Origin: Lachnospiraceae bacterium
GTDB lineage: Bacteria; Bacillota; Clostridia; Lachnospirales; Lachnospiraceae
Assembly: GCA_910575565.1 (NCBI GenBank)
Contig: CAJTFL010000004.1
Location: forward strand, 248,001 to 312,000
Direction of reading: 5' to 3'
DNA: 64,000 bases
The translations under genes were made by a program, and so were the position numbers. The stretch's first letter is position 1. Every line of letters starts with the position of its first letter. Positions 24,809 through 34,679 of this stretch are shown piece by piece. The notes under the pieces were generated by a model. That model searched no databases, had not been told where the DNA came from, and saw only the letters and a list, made by a program, of their open reading frames with translations.

Positions 24809-24939
24809 GGAGCCAGGCCATATTCCATGAGGAACCCCTCCTGGAACGTCGGCGCTTAACGAGGTCTTTCACGAGTTTAGCGTCCGTTACGTTTCAGGCG
24901 GAGCGAGAGCGCGGTGACGATGGAATATGGCCTGGCTCC
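24809..24939. repeat. Structured repeat B, inverted relative to A
   Basis: Perfect 20-bp arms GGAGCCAGGCCATATTCCAT / ATGGAATATGGCCTGGCTCC. On the minus strand the core reads CGCGCTCTCGCTC, then hairpin AACGT/ACGTT, GG, bulged A, CGCT, A.A mismatch, AAC, loop TCGTGAAAGACCTC. Compared with repeat A, CACT/AGTG became CGCT/AGCG and AGC/GCT became AAC/GTT, so pairing is preserved. Confidence 0.75.
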
Positions 24940-24984
24940 ACGGAAAAGCAATAAATTTTCAATTTTAAACAAATACTTCTTCCA

Positions 24985-26250
24985 CTAATACTTCTTCAAC
25001 AAATCACAAAAATCAAACGTAGCAAAATAATCCCTAGCCGTCTCCGCCCTTCTAATCATCTCCACGGCTCCATCCTCCCGTAACAGCAGCTCCGCCGACC
25101 TTAACTTCCCATTATAATTATACCCCATAGAAAACCCATGTGCCCCCGCGTCGTGGATCACTAAGTAATCCCCCTTATCCACCTTGGGCAGCATCCGGTC
25201 TACCGCAAACTTATCATTGTTTTCGCAGAGGGAGCCTACCACGTCATACTTATGGTCGCAGGGGCAGCCTTCCTTTCCGGCCACGGTGATATGATGGTAT
25301 GCCCCGTACATGGCCGGGCGCATTAGATTAACGGCGCAGGCATCCACCCCGATATATTCCTTGTACGTATGCTTCTCATGGATGGCCTTTGTCACCAGGC
25401 AGCCGTAGGGTCCAAGCATAAAGCGCCCGCACTCGGTGCAAAGGGCCACATCCCCCATTCCCGCCGGAACCAGGACCTCCTCATAAACCTTCCTTACCCC
25501 CTCGCCGATAGCCAGGATATCGTTAGGCTCCTGATCCGGGCGGTAGGGGATGCCTACGCCGCCGGACAGGTTGATAAAGTCAATCTGCGCCCCGGTCTCC
25601 TCTTTAAGCATCACCGCCAGCTCAAACAAGGTTTTGGCTAACGCGGGGTAATAATCATTCGTTACCGTATTGCTGACCAGGAATGCATGGATCCCAAAAT
25701 GCTTCGCCCCTTTTTCCTTTAATGTCTTAAAGGCCTCCACCATCTGCTCCTTGGTCATGCCGTATTTGGCGTCTCCCGGGTTATCCATGATTCCGTTGCT
25801 GATGGCATACACGCCTCCGGGATTGTACCGGCAGCTGATGGTTTCTGGAATATATCCCAGGGTATCCTCCAGCACCTTGATATGGGTAATGTCATCCAGG
25901 TTAATGACGGCTCCCAGTTTTTGGGCATAGGCAAATTCCTCCGGCGGGGTATCATTGGAGGAGAACATGATTTCCTTCCCCGAAAACCCGCAGGCCTCCG
26001 ACATCATCAGCTCCGTGGCCGATGAGCAGTCCGTGCCGCAGCCCTCCTCTTTTAAGATTGACAAGATAAAGGGATTGGGGGTGGCCTTTACCGCAAAATA
26101 CTCCTTATAGCCTTTATTCCAGGCGAATGCCTGGTGAAGCTTCCTGGCATTTTCCCGAATCCCCTTCTCATCGTACAGATGAAAAGGCGTGGGGTAGGTC
26201 TTTACCATCTCCTGAATCTGCTCAAGCGTTACAAAGGGTTTCTTTTCCAT
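24985..26250 (-). CDS. lysA: Diaminopimelate decarboxylase-like PLP enzyme
   Basis: A 421-residue fold-type III PLP decarboxylase. LysA makes lysine from meso-diaminopimelate. The PLP lysine is Lys55 in EYFAVKATPNP. Further landmarks are SSATELMMSEACGF, the glycine-rich LSGGVGIPYRPDQE (PLP phosphate), ALCTECGRFMLGPYG (near the usual EPGR) and GSLCENNDKF (the catalytic Cys region), then HDAGAHGFSMGYNYNG. The substrate-determining loops do not exclude a related amino-acid decarboxylase. Start at ATG 26248-26250 with AGGAG ten bases upstream; a longer frame passes through a palindromic repeat. No lysine riboswitch is recognisable upstream. Confidence 0.85.
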   Translation of the reverse strand: MEKKPFVTLEQIQEMVKTYPTPFHLYDEKGIRENARKLHQAFAWNKGYKEYFAVKATPNPFILSILKEEGCGTDCSSATELMMSEACGFSGKEIMFSSNDTPPEEFAYAQKLGAVINLDDITHIKVLEDTLGYIPETISCRYNPGGVYAISNGIMDNPGDAKYGMTKEQMVEAFKTLKEKGAKHFGIHAFLVSNTVTNDYYPALAKTLFELAVMLKEETGAQIDFINLSGGVGIPYRPDQEPNDILAIGEGVRKVYEEVLVPAGMGDVALCTECGRFMLGPYGCLVTKAIHEKHTYKEYIGVDACAVNLMRPAMYGAYHHITVAGKEGCPCDHKYDVVGSLCENNDKFAVDRMLPKVDKGDYLVIHDAGAHGFSMGYNYNGKLRSAELLLREDGAVEMIRRAETARDYFATFDFCDLLKKY

Positions 26251-26293
26251 AATCGTTCTTCTCCTTGCCTTCTGTCTTCTCTTTGCGGATTTG

Positions 26294-26333
26294 ATGATAC
26301 CAGGGTCAAAAGACCTTTTGACCCCAACATCAT
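26294..26333. repeat. Family 3 palindromic repeat, short form
   Basis: 40 bp: ATGATACCAGGGTCAAAAG, ACC, TTTTGACCCCAACATCAT. It sits between pyk and lysA. Relatives occur at 27943-27979 and, in a larger cluster, at 45380-45587. Confidence 0.75.
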
Positions 26334-26461
26334 TTGATAAGACGCCCACCGCAAGGCGCAGCCTTCTCCTTCCGGAAAAGCTCTGCACCTTGCAATGGAC
26401 GCCCTTGCCCTTTTCGTTTCCTTAAATGTTTTGCTTCCTTAAATGCCTTGCTTCCTTCGGT

Positions 26462-27910
26462 TTACTCTATGGGAACCACCTGCATGATATTGGTCTGGGT
26501 GGCCGGTTCGTTCCTCCTGGCATAGGACACAATCCCTGCCGTGATTACCGTAATGTCCCCCTTCTCCACAATCCCCAGCTCCTTTAACTCCACCAGGGAA
26601 TTTTCAATCAGCTCGTCCGTGGATTCCGCGCGCCTGGACCATACCGGCTTAACGCCCCAGTAAATCATCATCTGGCGCACTGCCGTCATGCTGGGGGACA
26701 TCCCCATAATCTGGCAGCCGGGACGCCACTTGGAAAGCATCTTAGTAGTATAGCCAGAAATACTGGGCGCTACAATCACCTTCGCCCCAAGGTCATGAGC
26801 CGTAGCTACGGAGGAATAGCACACCGCATTGGAAATCGAGTGCCCGTTTGCCCCGGTTACGTGGCGGCTGCGGTAAAAGGTATAGTCCAAATGGGACTCC
26901 GTATCCTCCACGATGGTTGCCATCATCTTTAACGCCTCGATAGGATATTTACCCATGGCCGTCTCCCCGGAAAGCATCACCGCATCCGTCCCGTCGTAGA
27001 CGGCGTTGGCCACATCCGTCACCTCCGCCCTGGTGGGTCTGGGGTTGCGGATCATGGAATCCAGCATCTGCGTAGCGGTAATCACTACCTTGCAGGCCTC
27101 ATTGCATTTGGCGATAATCGTCTTCTGGAGATAGGGAACCTTCTCTGCGGGAATCTCCACCCCCATATCCCCCCTGGCCACCATAATGCCGTCGGCTGCC
27201 TCGATGATGGCATCCAGGTTTTCGATGCCCTCTGCATTCTCAATCTTGGCGATAATCTGGAGATTGGCGCCCTCCTCCTCCAGGATCTGGCGGATCTCCA
27301 AAATCGCGTCCGCGGAGCGCACAAAGGAAGCGGCAATGAAATCAAACCCTTCCCGGATACCGAACCGGATGTCTTCCTTATCCTTTTCCGTCAGCGCAGG
27401 AAGCTTGATCTTCACGTTGGGCACATTTACCCCTTTCCGCTGCCCCAGATCACCGCCGTTAATCACCGTGCAGAAAATGTCCGGGCCTTTAACCTCCTTT
27501 ACCCTAAGCTCAATCAGGCCGTCATCAATCAAAATGGTGTTCCCTGGCACGACATCTTCATTTAGCCCCTCGTAGTTGATGGAACAGCCCTCCTCGTCCC
27601 CTTCAATCTCCCTGGTGGTCAGGAAAAATTCCTGCCCGTCCTTTAAGGCCACCTTCTGTCCGCCCTTTAAAAGCCCTGTGCGGATCTCCGGGCCCTTGGT
27701 GTCCAAAAGAGCGGCAATGGGGCGATCCGTTTCCTTGCGGATCCGCTTTAACAGCTCCAGGCGATCCTTATGCTCTGGATGGGTTCCGTGGGAAAAGTTA
27801 AACCGTGCCACGTCCATCCCGTTTTCCGCAAGGCCCCTAAGAATTTCCGGGTCGCTGGTGTTTGGCCCCATGGTGCAGATAATCTTCGTCTTCTTCATCT
27901 TAAAATTCAT
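26462..27910 (-). CDS. pyk: Pyruvate kinase
   Basis: A 482-residue glycolytic enzyme converting phosphoenolpyruvate and ADP to pyruvate and ATP. The N-terminal KTKIICTMGPNTSDP, NFSHGTHPEH, LDTKGPEIRTG, the catalytic-lysine region IAKIENAEGIEN, ARGDMGVEIP and TATQMLDSMIRNPRPTRAEVTDVANAVYDGTDAVMLSGETA are all intact. The allosteric C domain ends TAGIVSYARRNEP and lacks the extra PEP-utiliser domain seen in Bacillus-type enzymes. ATG 27908-27910 has GGGAGGA seven bases upstream. Lies in a corA, rhomboid-like, pyk, lysA series on the same strand. Confidence 0.96.
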   Translation of the reverse strand: MNFKMKKTKIICTMGPNTSDPEILRGLAENGMDVARFNFSHGTHPEHKDRLELLKRIRKETDRPIAALLDTKGPEIRTGLLKGGQKVALKDGQEFFLTTREIEGDEEGCSINYEGLNEDVVPGNTILIDDGLIELRVKEVKGPDIFCTVINGGDLGQRKGVNVPNVKIKLPALTEKDKEDIRFGIREGFDFIAASFVRSADAILEIRQILEEEGANLQIIAKIENAEGIENLDAIIEAADGIMVARGDMGVEIPAEKVPYLQKTIIAKCNEACKVVITATQMLDSMIRNPRPTRAEVTDVANAVYDGTDAVMLSGETAMGKYPIEALKMMATIVEDTESHLDYTFYRSRHVTGANGHSISNAVCYSSVATAHDLGAKVIVAPSISGYTTKMLSKWRPGCQIMGMSPSMTAVRQMMIYWGVKPVWSRRAESTDELIENSLVELKELGIVEKGDITVITAGIVSYARRNEPATQTNIMQVVPIE

Positions 27911-27942
27911 ATCCGTCCTCCCTTATCCTCTATGCTCTTTTA

Positions 27943-27979
27943 ATGATGCTGGGTCAAAAATTTTTTAACCCTGGCATCT
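27943..27979. repeat. Family 3 palindromic repeat, diverged short form
   Basis: ATGATGCTGGGTCAAAAATT, TTTTAACCCTGGCATCT: the same layout as the copy at 26294-26333, in the gap between the rhomboid-like gene and pyk. It could fold in RNA and affect the flanking genes. Confidence 0.65.
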
Positions 27980-27996
27980 TAAATCGCAAATCGTGC

Positions 27997-28848
27997 TTAT
28001 TTCTTCTCCTGCCCTTCTGCAACGTGCTGGTGCGTATATAAATGATCCTGGCAGTACTCATAGCTGCCGGCGCATTTTGAACAATAGCGGAATTCCATCT
28101 GCTCCCCGTCTTCCTCCGTGCGCCCGCAGACTGCGCAGCGATGCCTGGTCTTCCCCGCAGGCAGGATTTTCGTCTGGGTCTTAAACTCCCGTTTCCGCTT
28201 AATTTCCTTGGGCGAAAACCGCTTCACGTTCCTGGTCATCAGGAAAAACAGCACCACATTCATCAGGGAAAGCCCTATCTCCAGCTTCGTGATCACCGGC
28301 CCCCGGATAAATTCATACAGATAAATCACCGTCTCTGCCAGCGCCAGGTACTTTGCCTTTACCGGAAGCACGCCGAAGATAAAAAACTGCACCTCCGGGA
28401 ACATTAAGGCCACCGCGATAAACAAGGAAAAGTTTAAGTAAACCGGCGTCATGGGGATGCTTACCCCCCAAATCAAGTACGCCAAAACCGCCCCGGCCAC
28501 ATGGCCGATAATCCCTAAAAAGAAGTATACGTTAAACCGGAAAGCTCCCCATATATTTTCCAGCGTGCTGCTGAGGAAATAGTAGGTGGGGATAATCAGC
28601 AGATTTAAAAATATCCAGCTGATGGGATCCCGCCCCCTGGTCACTGGAGGATACATCATAAAGGTGAACACCCGCCAAACCTGGCCATGGGCAACCGCTC
28701 CCCCATCCAGGCCTAAAAACAGGAAATAAATCATTGGGTTAATGAACTGGATCACCATGCCCAGCCCGTAAAATAGGGCGATTACGCGGGGAAGGCCCCG
28801 GATGGCATAACGCCCAAACTTCCGCTCAAAACGCTGAAAAAACCTCAT
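27997..28848 (-). CDS. Rhomboid-like membrane protein with C-terminal zinc ribbon
   Basis: A 283-residue protein with about six membrane segments (20-210) in a rhomboid-type arrangement. The QVWRVFTFMMYPP segment resembles the rhomboid L1 loop (WR). The expected catalytic GxSG and TM6 His are not seen: the TM4 position reads NFSLFIAVALMFPE. It is therefore likely an inactive relative of rhomboid/Der1. The tail has CAVCG, then YCSKC and further Cys/His residues (YEYCQDHLYTHQH), a zinc-ribbon or FYVE-like cluster. Start supported by its position 36 bp after corA. Function unknown; perhaps quality control of membrane proteins. Confidence 0.75.
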   Translation of the reverse strand: MRFFQRFERKFGRYAIRGLPRVIALFYGLGMVIQFINPMIYFLFLGLDGGAVAHGQVWRVFTFMMYPPVTRGRDPISWIFLNLLIIPTYYFLSSTLENIWGAFRFNVYFFLGIIGHVAGAVLAYLIWGVSIPMTPVYLNFSLFIAVALMFPEVQFFIFGVLPVKAKYLALAETVIYLYEFIRGPVITKLEIGLSLMNVVLFFLMTRNVKRFSPKEIKRKREFKTQTKILPAGKTRHRCAVCGRTEEDGEQMEFRYCSKCAGSYEYCQDHLYTHQHVAEGQEKK

Positions 28849-28884
28849 AAAACCATCCTTTTCGATAATTTGTAGCTGTTAAGT

Positions 28885-29826
28885 TTAGAACAAGTCTTTT
28901 TTAGAAAAAATCCAAGTGACAATCAAGGTTAAGAGTACGGTAAACCCCAGAACGATGGAAAAGCCGTGGGGATGGGTGGCGAAAGGCATTCCTGCCGGGC
29001 TTACATTCATCCCGTAAAAGCTGGCGATCATCGTGGGGATGGACATAACGATCGTAACCGTGGCCAAAAATTTCATCACAATGTTTAAATTATTGGAGAT
29101 CACCGACGCAAACAGCTCCATCGTTCCTCCCAGGATGCCGCTGTAAATATTTGCCATTTCGATAGCCTGCTTATTCTCGATGATAACATCCTCCAAAAGC
29201 TCCGTATCCTCCGGGTATTTCTTGATCTTTTCACTTTTCATCAGCTTTTCCAGCACTACCTCATTGGATCGGAGGGAGGTGGTAAAATACAGCAGGCTCT
29301 TTTCCAGCTCCTGCAGCTCAATTAACTCCTGGTTCCGCTGGGACTGATGAAGCTTCCGCTCGATAGCCTCGCTTTTCTTGTCAATTACCCGCAGGTACTG
29401 TAAGTAAAGGGAAGCATTCTTATAAAGGATCTGAAGGATAAACCTGGTTTTCATAAAAGTGTGGAAATCCCGCACCCTTCCGTCCATGAACACCGCAAGG
29501 ATAGGGCTTTCCTCCAGGCAGACCGTAATCAGCACATCCCCGGCCATCACGATTCCCAAAGGGATGGTAATATACCGATCCTTGCCGGCCCGCTCTTCAA
29601 TGGATGGGATATCCACCAAAATCAGGATATAATCGTCCTCTACCTCAATACGGGAGCGCTCTTCTTCGTCCATAGGCGCCCGCAGATGATCGGGATCGAT
29701 CTGGTAAGCATCCGATATTTCCAAAATCTCCGTGGCCGTGGGGTTGGTCAGTGCAATCCAGGAGCCGGGCCTGCGCTCGTCGGTCTGATGGATGATCCCG
29801 TCCTCAGTCTTGAAAATCTGTATCAT
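28885..29826 (-). CDS. corA: CorA family divalent-cation (Mg) transporter
   Basis: A 313-residue inner-membrane channel. A long cytoplasmic domain rich in helices is followed by two membrane segments (about 255-275 and 290-308), with the signature YGMN in SFYGMNVSPAG joining them. The acidic opening EEERSRIEVEDDYILILVDIP fits the CorA funnel. It imports Mg2+, Co2+ or Ni2+. A perfect promoter precedes it. The rhomboid-like gene follows 36 bp downstream and probably shares the transcript. Confidence 0.94.
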   Translation of the reverse strand: MIQIFKTEDGIIHQTDERRPGSWIALTNPTATEILEISDAYQIDPDHLRAPMDEEERSRIEVEDDYILILVDIPSIEERAGKDRYITIPLGIVMAGDVLITVCLEESPILAVFMDGRVRDFHTFMKTRFILQILYKNASLYLQYLRVIDKKSEAIERKLHQSQRNQELIELQELEKSLLYFTTSLRSNEVVLEKLMKSEKIKKYPEDTELLEDVIIENKQAIEMANIYSGILGGTMELFASVISNNLNIVMKFLATVTIVMSIPTMIASFYGMNVSPAGMPFATHPHGFSIVLGFTVLLTLIVTWIFSKKDLF

Positions 29827-29876
29827 CCCTCCATCCTCCCTTCTTTATGCAGAATATCCCATATGTTGCTTTATCC

Positions 29877-29905
29877 ATTATAGGTTCTGCACCCGGGTTT
29901 GTCAA
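29877..29905 (-). promoter_or_regulatory. Consensus sigma-A promoter of corA
   Basis: TTGACA (29900-29905) and TATAAT (29877-29882), spacer 17 bp, on the minus strand. Both hexamers match consensus exactly, indicating strong transcription of corA and possibly of the genes behind it. Confidence 0.88.
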
Positions 29906-29956
29906 ATGAATTCATTTTTGCCCGTATTTTCACGGCATTTTAACAGTACCTACCAA

Positions 29957-29985
29957 TTGTATTCCTTCTAATTTTATGTTAAACT
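29957..29985 (+). promoter_or_regulatory. Possible promoter of the activase gene
   Basis: TTGTAT (29957-29962) and TAAACT (29980-29985), 17 bp apart. Downstream, a GCCGCC/GGCGGC hairpin (about 30043-30068) lies in the leader. Both hexamers are imperfect. Confidence 0.4.
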
Positions 29986-30107
29986 AGGGATCGCTTTAGC
30001 AGGGCTTTTTTGCCATACACTGTTGACGGATGTTTTTCGGATAGCCGCCGCTGGCTGCACAGGCGGCAGCTTTTATTCAAAGGAGGTATGGGGAATCTCC
30101 CCCGTTT

Positions 30108-33100
30108 ATGAAAAGACCAAATACCCTTGGAATCGATATCGGTTCCACCACAGTAAAAATAGCGATTTTAGATCCGGACTCACATATATTATTTTCCGGT
30201 TATGAGCGACATTATGCAAATATCCAGGAAACTTTAGCCAAGCTTTTAGGGCAGGCGAAGGCCAAGCTTGGGCCCCTTGAGGCAGTCCCCTCCATCACCG
30301 GCTCCGGCGGCCTTACCCTGTCCCGGCATTTAAAGACCGATTTTACCCAGGAGGTGGTGGCCGTGGCTACCGCCCTCCAGGATTACGCCCCCCATACGGA
30401 TGTGGCCATCGAGCTGGGCGGCGAGGACGCAAAAATCATTTACTTCTCCAACGGCATCGACCAGCGGATGAACGGCATCTGCGCAGGCGGCACTGGCTCC
30501 TTTATCGATCAGATGGCCTCCCTGCTGCAGACGGACGCCGCCGGGCTAAACCAGTATGCCGCCGGTTATCAGGCCATTTACCCCATAGCTGCCCGCTGCG
30601 GGGTATTTGCCAAAACGGATATCCAGCCGCTGATCAACGAGGGCGCCACCAAGGAAGATCTGGCGGCCTCCATCTTCCAGGCTGTGGTAAACCAGACCAT
30701 CAGCGGGCTGGCCTGCGGGAAGCCTATCCGGGGAAACGTTGCCTTCCTAGGCGGCCCCCTTCACTTCCTGCCCCAGTTGCGCAATGCCTTTATCCGCACC
30801 CTGCACCTTACCGGGAAGCAGATCATCGCGCCGGAGCACTCCCATCTTTTTGCCGCCGTAGGGGCTGCCATGAATGCCCAGACAGAAAATCCGCCGGTTT
30901 CCTTGGACGACATGATCCACCGGCTGACCCACGGGATCCAGATGGAATTTGAAGTTAAGCGCATGGAGCCTTTATTTAAAGACCAAGCCGCCTACGATGC
31001 GTTTTGCCGCCGCCACCAGGAAAGCCAGGTAGAAAAAGGCGATTTATCTACATACGAAGGAAACTGCTTTTTAGGGATCGACGCAGGCTCCACCACCACG
31101 AAGGTTGCCCTGGTGGGGGAAGACGGGAAGCTTCTCTACCATTTTTACAGCAACAACAACGGGAGCCCCCTGGCTACCGCCATCCGAGCCATCCGGGAGA
31201 TCAGCGAAAAGCTCCCTGACACGGCAAAAATCGCCTGGTCCTGCTCCACCGGCTACGGGGAAGCGCTGCTTAAATCCGCGCTGATGCTGGACGAGGGGGA
31301 GGTGGAAACCATCTCCCACTACTACGCCGCCGCCTTTTTCGAGCCGGAGGTAGACTGCATCCTGGATATCGGCGGCCAGGACATGAAGTGTATCCGCATC
31401 AAGGACGGCACGGTAGACAGCGTGCAGCTTAACGAGGCCTGCTCCTCCGGCTGCGGCTCCTTTATCGAAACCTTTGCCAAATCCTTAAACTATGAGGTGG
31501 AGGCTTTTGCCAAAGAAGCCCTTTTTGCCGAAAACCCAACGGATCTGGGTACGCGCTGCACCGTGTTCATGAATTCCAATGTGAAGCAGGCCCAGAAGGA
31601 AGGAGCCTCGGTGGCGGATATTTCCGCAGGCCTTGCCTATTCCGTGATTAAAAATGCATTATTTAAGGTAATTAAGATCACAAGCCCCTCCGATCTGGGA
31701 AACCATGTGGTGGTGCAGGGCGGCACGTTTTACAATGACGCCGTTTTGCGCAGCTTTGAGAAAATCTCCGGCTGCCAGGCCGTAAGGCCGGATATCGCCG
31801 GGATTATGGGGGCATTTGGCGCTGCCCTTATTGCAAGGGAGCGGCACGACGGCTCCAAATCCACCTCCATGCTGCCCATAAAGAAGATCCTGGATCTCAC
31901 CTACCGCACCGTAATGACCCGCTGCCAGGGCTGCTTAAACCACTGTGTCTTAACCATCAACCAGTTTGACGGCGGACGCCAGTTTGTCACCGGGAACCGC
32001 TGTGAGCGGGGTCTGGGGCAGCATAAGGCAAAGAAGGAAATCCCAAACCTTTTTGACTATAAATACCACCGGATGTTTGATTATGAGCCATTGGCCGCCG
32101 ATCAGGCTGTCCGTGGGGAAGTGGGAATCCCCCGGGTGCTGAATATGTACGAAAATTTCCCTTTCTGGGCCGTATTTTTCCGGGAGCTGGGATTTAAGGT
32201 GATCTTATCCCCCCAGTCCAGCCGGCAGATCTACGAACTGGGCATCGAGTCCATCCCCAGCGAGTCGGAATGCTATCCGGCTAAGATCGCCCACGGGCAC
32301 GTTTCCTGGCTGATCAAGAAAAACGTAAAGTTTATCTTCTACCCCTGCATCCCTTATGAGCGCAATGAGACGGCGGAAGCAGGCAACCACTACAACTGCC
32401 CTATGGTGACTTCCTACGCGGAGAATATCAAAAATAATGTGGAGGAGCTGGAATCGGAGCACGTTACCTTTATGAATCCTTTCCTGGCCTTTACCAGCGA
32501 GGAGATCCTGACCAACGCCCTGGTGCGGGAATTCTTAAATGCCTTCGGCCCCCACGCCAAAACCAACCGCCCCATGACCCGGACGGAAATTGTTAACGCG
32601 GCCCACAAGGCCTGGCAGGAGCTGGAGCAGTCCAGAAGGGATATGGAGGCAAAAGGCGAGGAAACCCTTGCCTGGCTTAAGGAGCACCACCGCCACGGCA
32701 TCGTCCTGGCAGGCCGCCCTTACCATGTGGATCCGGAAATCCATCACGGCATCCCGGAGCTGATTGCCTCCTACGGCTTTGCCGTGCTGACAGAGGACTC
32801 CGTTTCCCATTTAGGGAAGGTGGAACGCCCCCTAGTGGTGACGGATCAGTGGATGTATCACACCCGGCTTTACCGCGCCGCCTCCCTGGTGAAGGAACGC
32901 CCTGAGCTGGACTTAATCCAGCTTAACTCCTTCGGCTGCGGCTTAGATGCCGTGACCACAGATCAGGTCAGCGATATCTTAACCAAGGCGGGAAAGATTT
33001 ACACGGTATTAAAGATCGATGAGGTAAATAACCTGGGAGCCGCCAGGATCCGCGTCCGTTCCCTGATTGCCGCCCTCCGGGTGCGGGATCAGAAGCAGTA

Positions 33101-34379
33101 CCGCCGCAAGGTGGTTTCCAGCGCCTACAACCGGGTTCTCTTTACCAAAGAAATGAGAAAGGATTACACCATCCTTTGCCCCCAGATGTCCCCTATCCAT
33201 TTCGATCTTTTGGAAGCGGCCATCAATTCCTGCGGCTACCATATGGAGGTGCTCCAAAACCACAATCGCTCTGCCGTGGACGTGGGGTTAAAATACGTGA
33301 ATAACGACGCCTGCTACCCCTCCCTGATCGTCATTGGCCAGATTATGGAAGCCCTCCTTTCCGGCAAATACGACCTGGATCACACGGCCATCTTTATGAG
33401 CCAGACCGGCGGGGGCTGCCGGGCTTCCAACTATATCGGCTTTATCCGCCGGGCTTTGGAAAAGGCAGGGATGGAGCAGATCCCGGTGATCTCTGTCAAT
33501 GCCAATGGCATGGAGACCAATCCCGGTTTTGCCATCACCCTTCCCTTGCTGACCAAGGGGCTGCAGGCAGTGGTGTACGGCGACTTGTTTATGCGGGTGG
33601 TATACGCCACCAGGCCTTACGAGAAGACGCCTGGCAGCACCAATGCCCTCCATGAAAAATGGAAACGGCGCTGCATCCGCTCCCTTTCCCGGAAGGGGCC
33701 GGATATGATGGAATTTTCCAGGAACCTGCGGGCCATCGTCCGGGATTTCGATGCCCTGCCCCGGACAGATGTCCAGAAGCCAAAGGTGGGGATCGTGGGG
33801 GAAATTCTAGTGAAATTTTCCCCCTTAGCTAATAACCATATCGTGGAGCTTTTGGAGTCTGAGGGCGCGGAAGCCGTTATGCCGGATCTGATGGACTTTT
33901 TGCTGTATTCCTTCTACAACAGCAATTTTAAGGCTGACCACTTAGGCGGGAAGCGCTCCACGGCCTGGCTGTGCAATATGGGGATTTCCCTGCTGGAATT
34001 CTTCCGGAAATCCGCCAGGAGGGAACTTAGCCGAAGCAAACATTTTGGCCCTCCCGCAGATATCCGCAATCTGGCTGAAATGGCGAAGGATTTCGTATCC
34101 CTGGGGAACCAGACCGGGGAAGGGTGGTTTTTGACGGGGGAAATGCTGGAATTAATCCACGGCGGCGTAGGCAATATCGTATGCACCCAGCCCTTTGGCT
34201 GCCTGCCTAACCACATCGTGGGAAAAGGCGTGATTAAGGAACTTCGGAATAATTATCCCGATGCCAATATTATCGCCGTAGACTATGACCCCGGAGCCAG
34301 CGAGGTAAACCAGCTGAACCGGATTAAGCTGATGCTGGCGACGGCACAGAAGAATTTGAAGCAGAAAAAGCAAGCGTAA
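30108..34379 (+). CDS. Giant 2-hydroxyacyl-CoA dehydratase activase-like protein
   Basis: A 1,423-residue protein. Two BcrAD/BadFG ATPase domains (about 5-260 and 320-580) each start with GID-GSTT-K ([20 protein letters not shown]). Each has the two cysteines that in HgdC hold a shared [4Fe-4S] cluster: [12 protein letters not shown] and AARCGVF in the first, [10 protein letters not shown] and GTRCTVF in the second. A DUF2229-type domain (about 640-860) and a HgdB-like C-terminal region follow. Activases use ATP to pass one electron to 2-hydroxyacyl-CoA dehydratases, but no such dehydratase is nearby, so the partner is unknown. The start has an unusual ribosome site: AAAGGAGG (30079-30086) is 21 bases upstream, with GGGG/CCCC able to form a small hairpin between. 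Confidence 0.9.
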   Translation: MKRPNTLGIDIGSTTVKIAILDPDSHILFSGYERHYANIQETLAKLLGQAKAKLGPLEAVPSITGSGGLTLSRHLKTDFTQEVVAVATALQDYAPHTDVAIELGGEDAKIIYFSNGIDQRMNGICAGGTGSFIDQMASLLQTDAAGLNQYAAGYQAIYPIAARCGVFAKTDIQPLINEGATKEDLAASIFQAVVNQTISGLACGKPIRGNVAFLGGPLHFLPQLRNAFIRTLHLTGKQIIAPEHSHLFAAVGAAMNAQTENPPVSLDDMIHRLTHGIQMEFEVKRMEPLFKDQAAYDAFCRRHQESQVEKGDLSTYEGNCFLGIDAGSTTTKVALVGEDGKLLYHFYSNNNGSPLATAIRAIREISEKLPDTAKIAWSCSTGYGEALLKSALMLDEGEVETISHYYAAAFFEPEVDCILDIGGQDMKCIRIKDGTVDSVQLNEACSSGCGSFIETFAKSLNYEVEAFAKEALFAENPTDLGTRCTVFMNSNVKQAQKEGASVADISAGLAYSVIKNALFKVIKITSPSDLGNHVVVQGGTFYNDAVLRSFEKISGCQAVRPDIAGIMGAFGAALIARERHDGSKSTSMLPIKKILDLTYRTVMTRCQGCLNHCVLTINQFDGGRQFVTGNRCERGLGQHKAKKEIPNLFDYKYHRMFDYEPLAADQAVRGEVGIPRVLNMYENFPFWAVFFRELGFKVILSPQSSRQIYELGIESIPSESECYPAKIAHGHVSWLIKKNVKFIFYPCIPYERNETAEAGNHYNCPMVTSYAENIKNNVEELESEHVTFMNPFLAFTSEEILTNALVREFLNAFGPHAKTNRPMTRTEIVNAAHKAWQELEQSRRDMEAKGEETLAWLKEHHRHGIVLAGRPYHVDPEIHHGIPELIASYGFAVLTEDSVSHLGKVERPLVVTDQWMYHTRLYRAASLVKERPELDLIQLNSFGCGLDAVTTDQVSDILTKAGKIYTVLKIDEVNNLGAARIRVRSLIAALRVRDQKQYRRKVVSSAYNRVLFTKEMRKDYTILCPQMSPIHFDLLEAAINSCGYHMEVLQNHNRSAVDVGLKYVNNDACYPSLIVIGQIMEALLSGKYDLDHTAIFMSQTGGGCRASNYIGFIRRALEKAGMEQIPVISVNANGMETNPGFAITLPLLTKGLQAVVYGDLFMRVVYATRPYEKTPGSTNALHEKWKRRCIRSLSRKGPDMMEFSRNLRAIVRDFDALPRTDVQKPKVGIVGEILVKFSPLANNHIVELLESEGAEAVMPDLMDFLLYSFYNSNFKADHLGGKRSTAWLCNMGISLLEFFRKSARRELSRSKHFGPPADIRNLAEMAKDFVSLGNQTGEGWFLTGEMLELIHGGVGNIVCTQPFGCLPNHIVGKGVIKELRNNYPDANIIAVDYDPGASEVNQLNRIKLMLATAQKNLKQKKQA

Positions 34380-34404
34380 GGGAAAAATAAGAGGAAAACA
34401 AACA

Positions 34405-34616
34405 GGGACTGTTGCAAAACTGGCGTTATTCCCAACCTATGCTTTACAGTCAATGCTGGATGGAAATCAGCAATGGTAATTTCCGTGAACCGATTTTTAC
34501 GGAAAAGAACCCTTTATCAATTTACCCAGCTTTTGTTCTCTGTCTTGAAACATTGTCCATGGGAATAAAAAAGACTGCTGCAAAAGCAGGCGCAGCCTGA
34601 CATTTGCAGCAGTCCC
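34405..34616. repeat. Family 1-related inverted-repeat element, long copy 3
   Basis: 212 bp with ends GGGACTGTTGCAAAAC and ATTTGCAGCAGTCCC. Inside, 34572-34614 is a near-perfect hairpin: GACTGCTGCAAA, CAGGC, GCCTG, TTTGCAGCAGTC. The central part does not resemble copies 1 and 2. It fills the gap after the activase, and its last bases supply the stop for a small frame on the minus strand (34616-34696). Confidence 0.7.
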
Positions 34617-34679
34617 TATATAAAATTCTGTATTCTCGGCAAAGATTTCTTTTTCTTCATCCGCGCTTCAGCATCTTTT

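Noticed and set aside
24985-26460. Lysine riboswitch upstream of lysA
   Set aside because: The leader holds a short palindromic repeat, not the conserved L-box pattern.
30088-30111. Seven-codon leader peptide before the activase
   Set aside because: The ribosome site is only one base from its ATG, too close for good initiation; kept only as an aside in the start-site finding.
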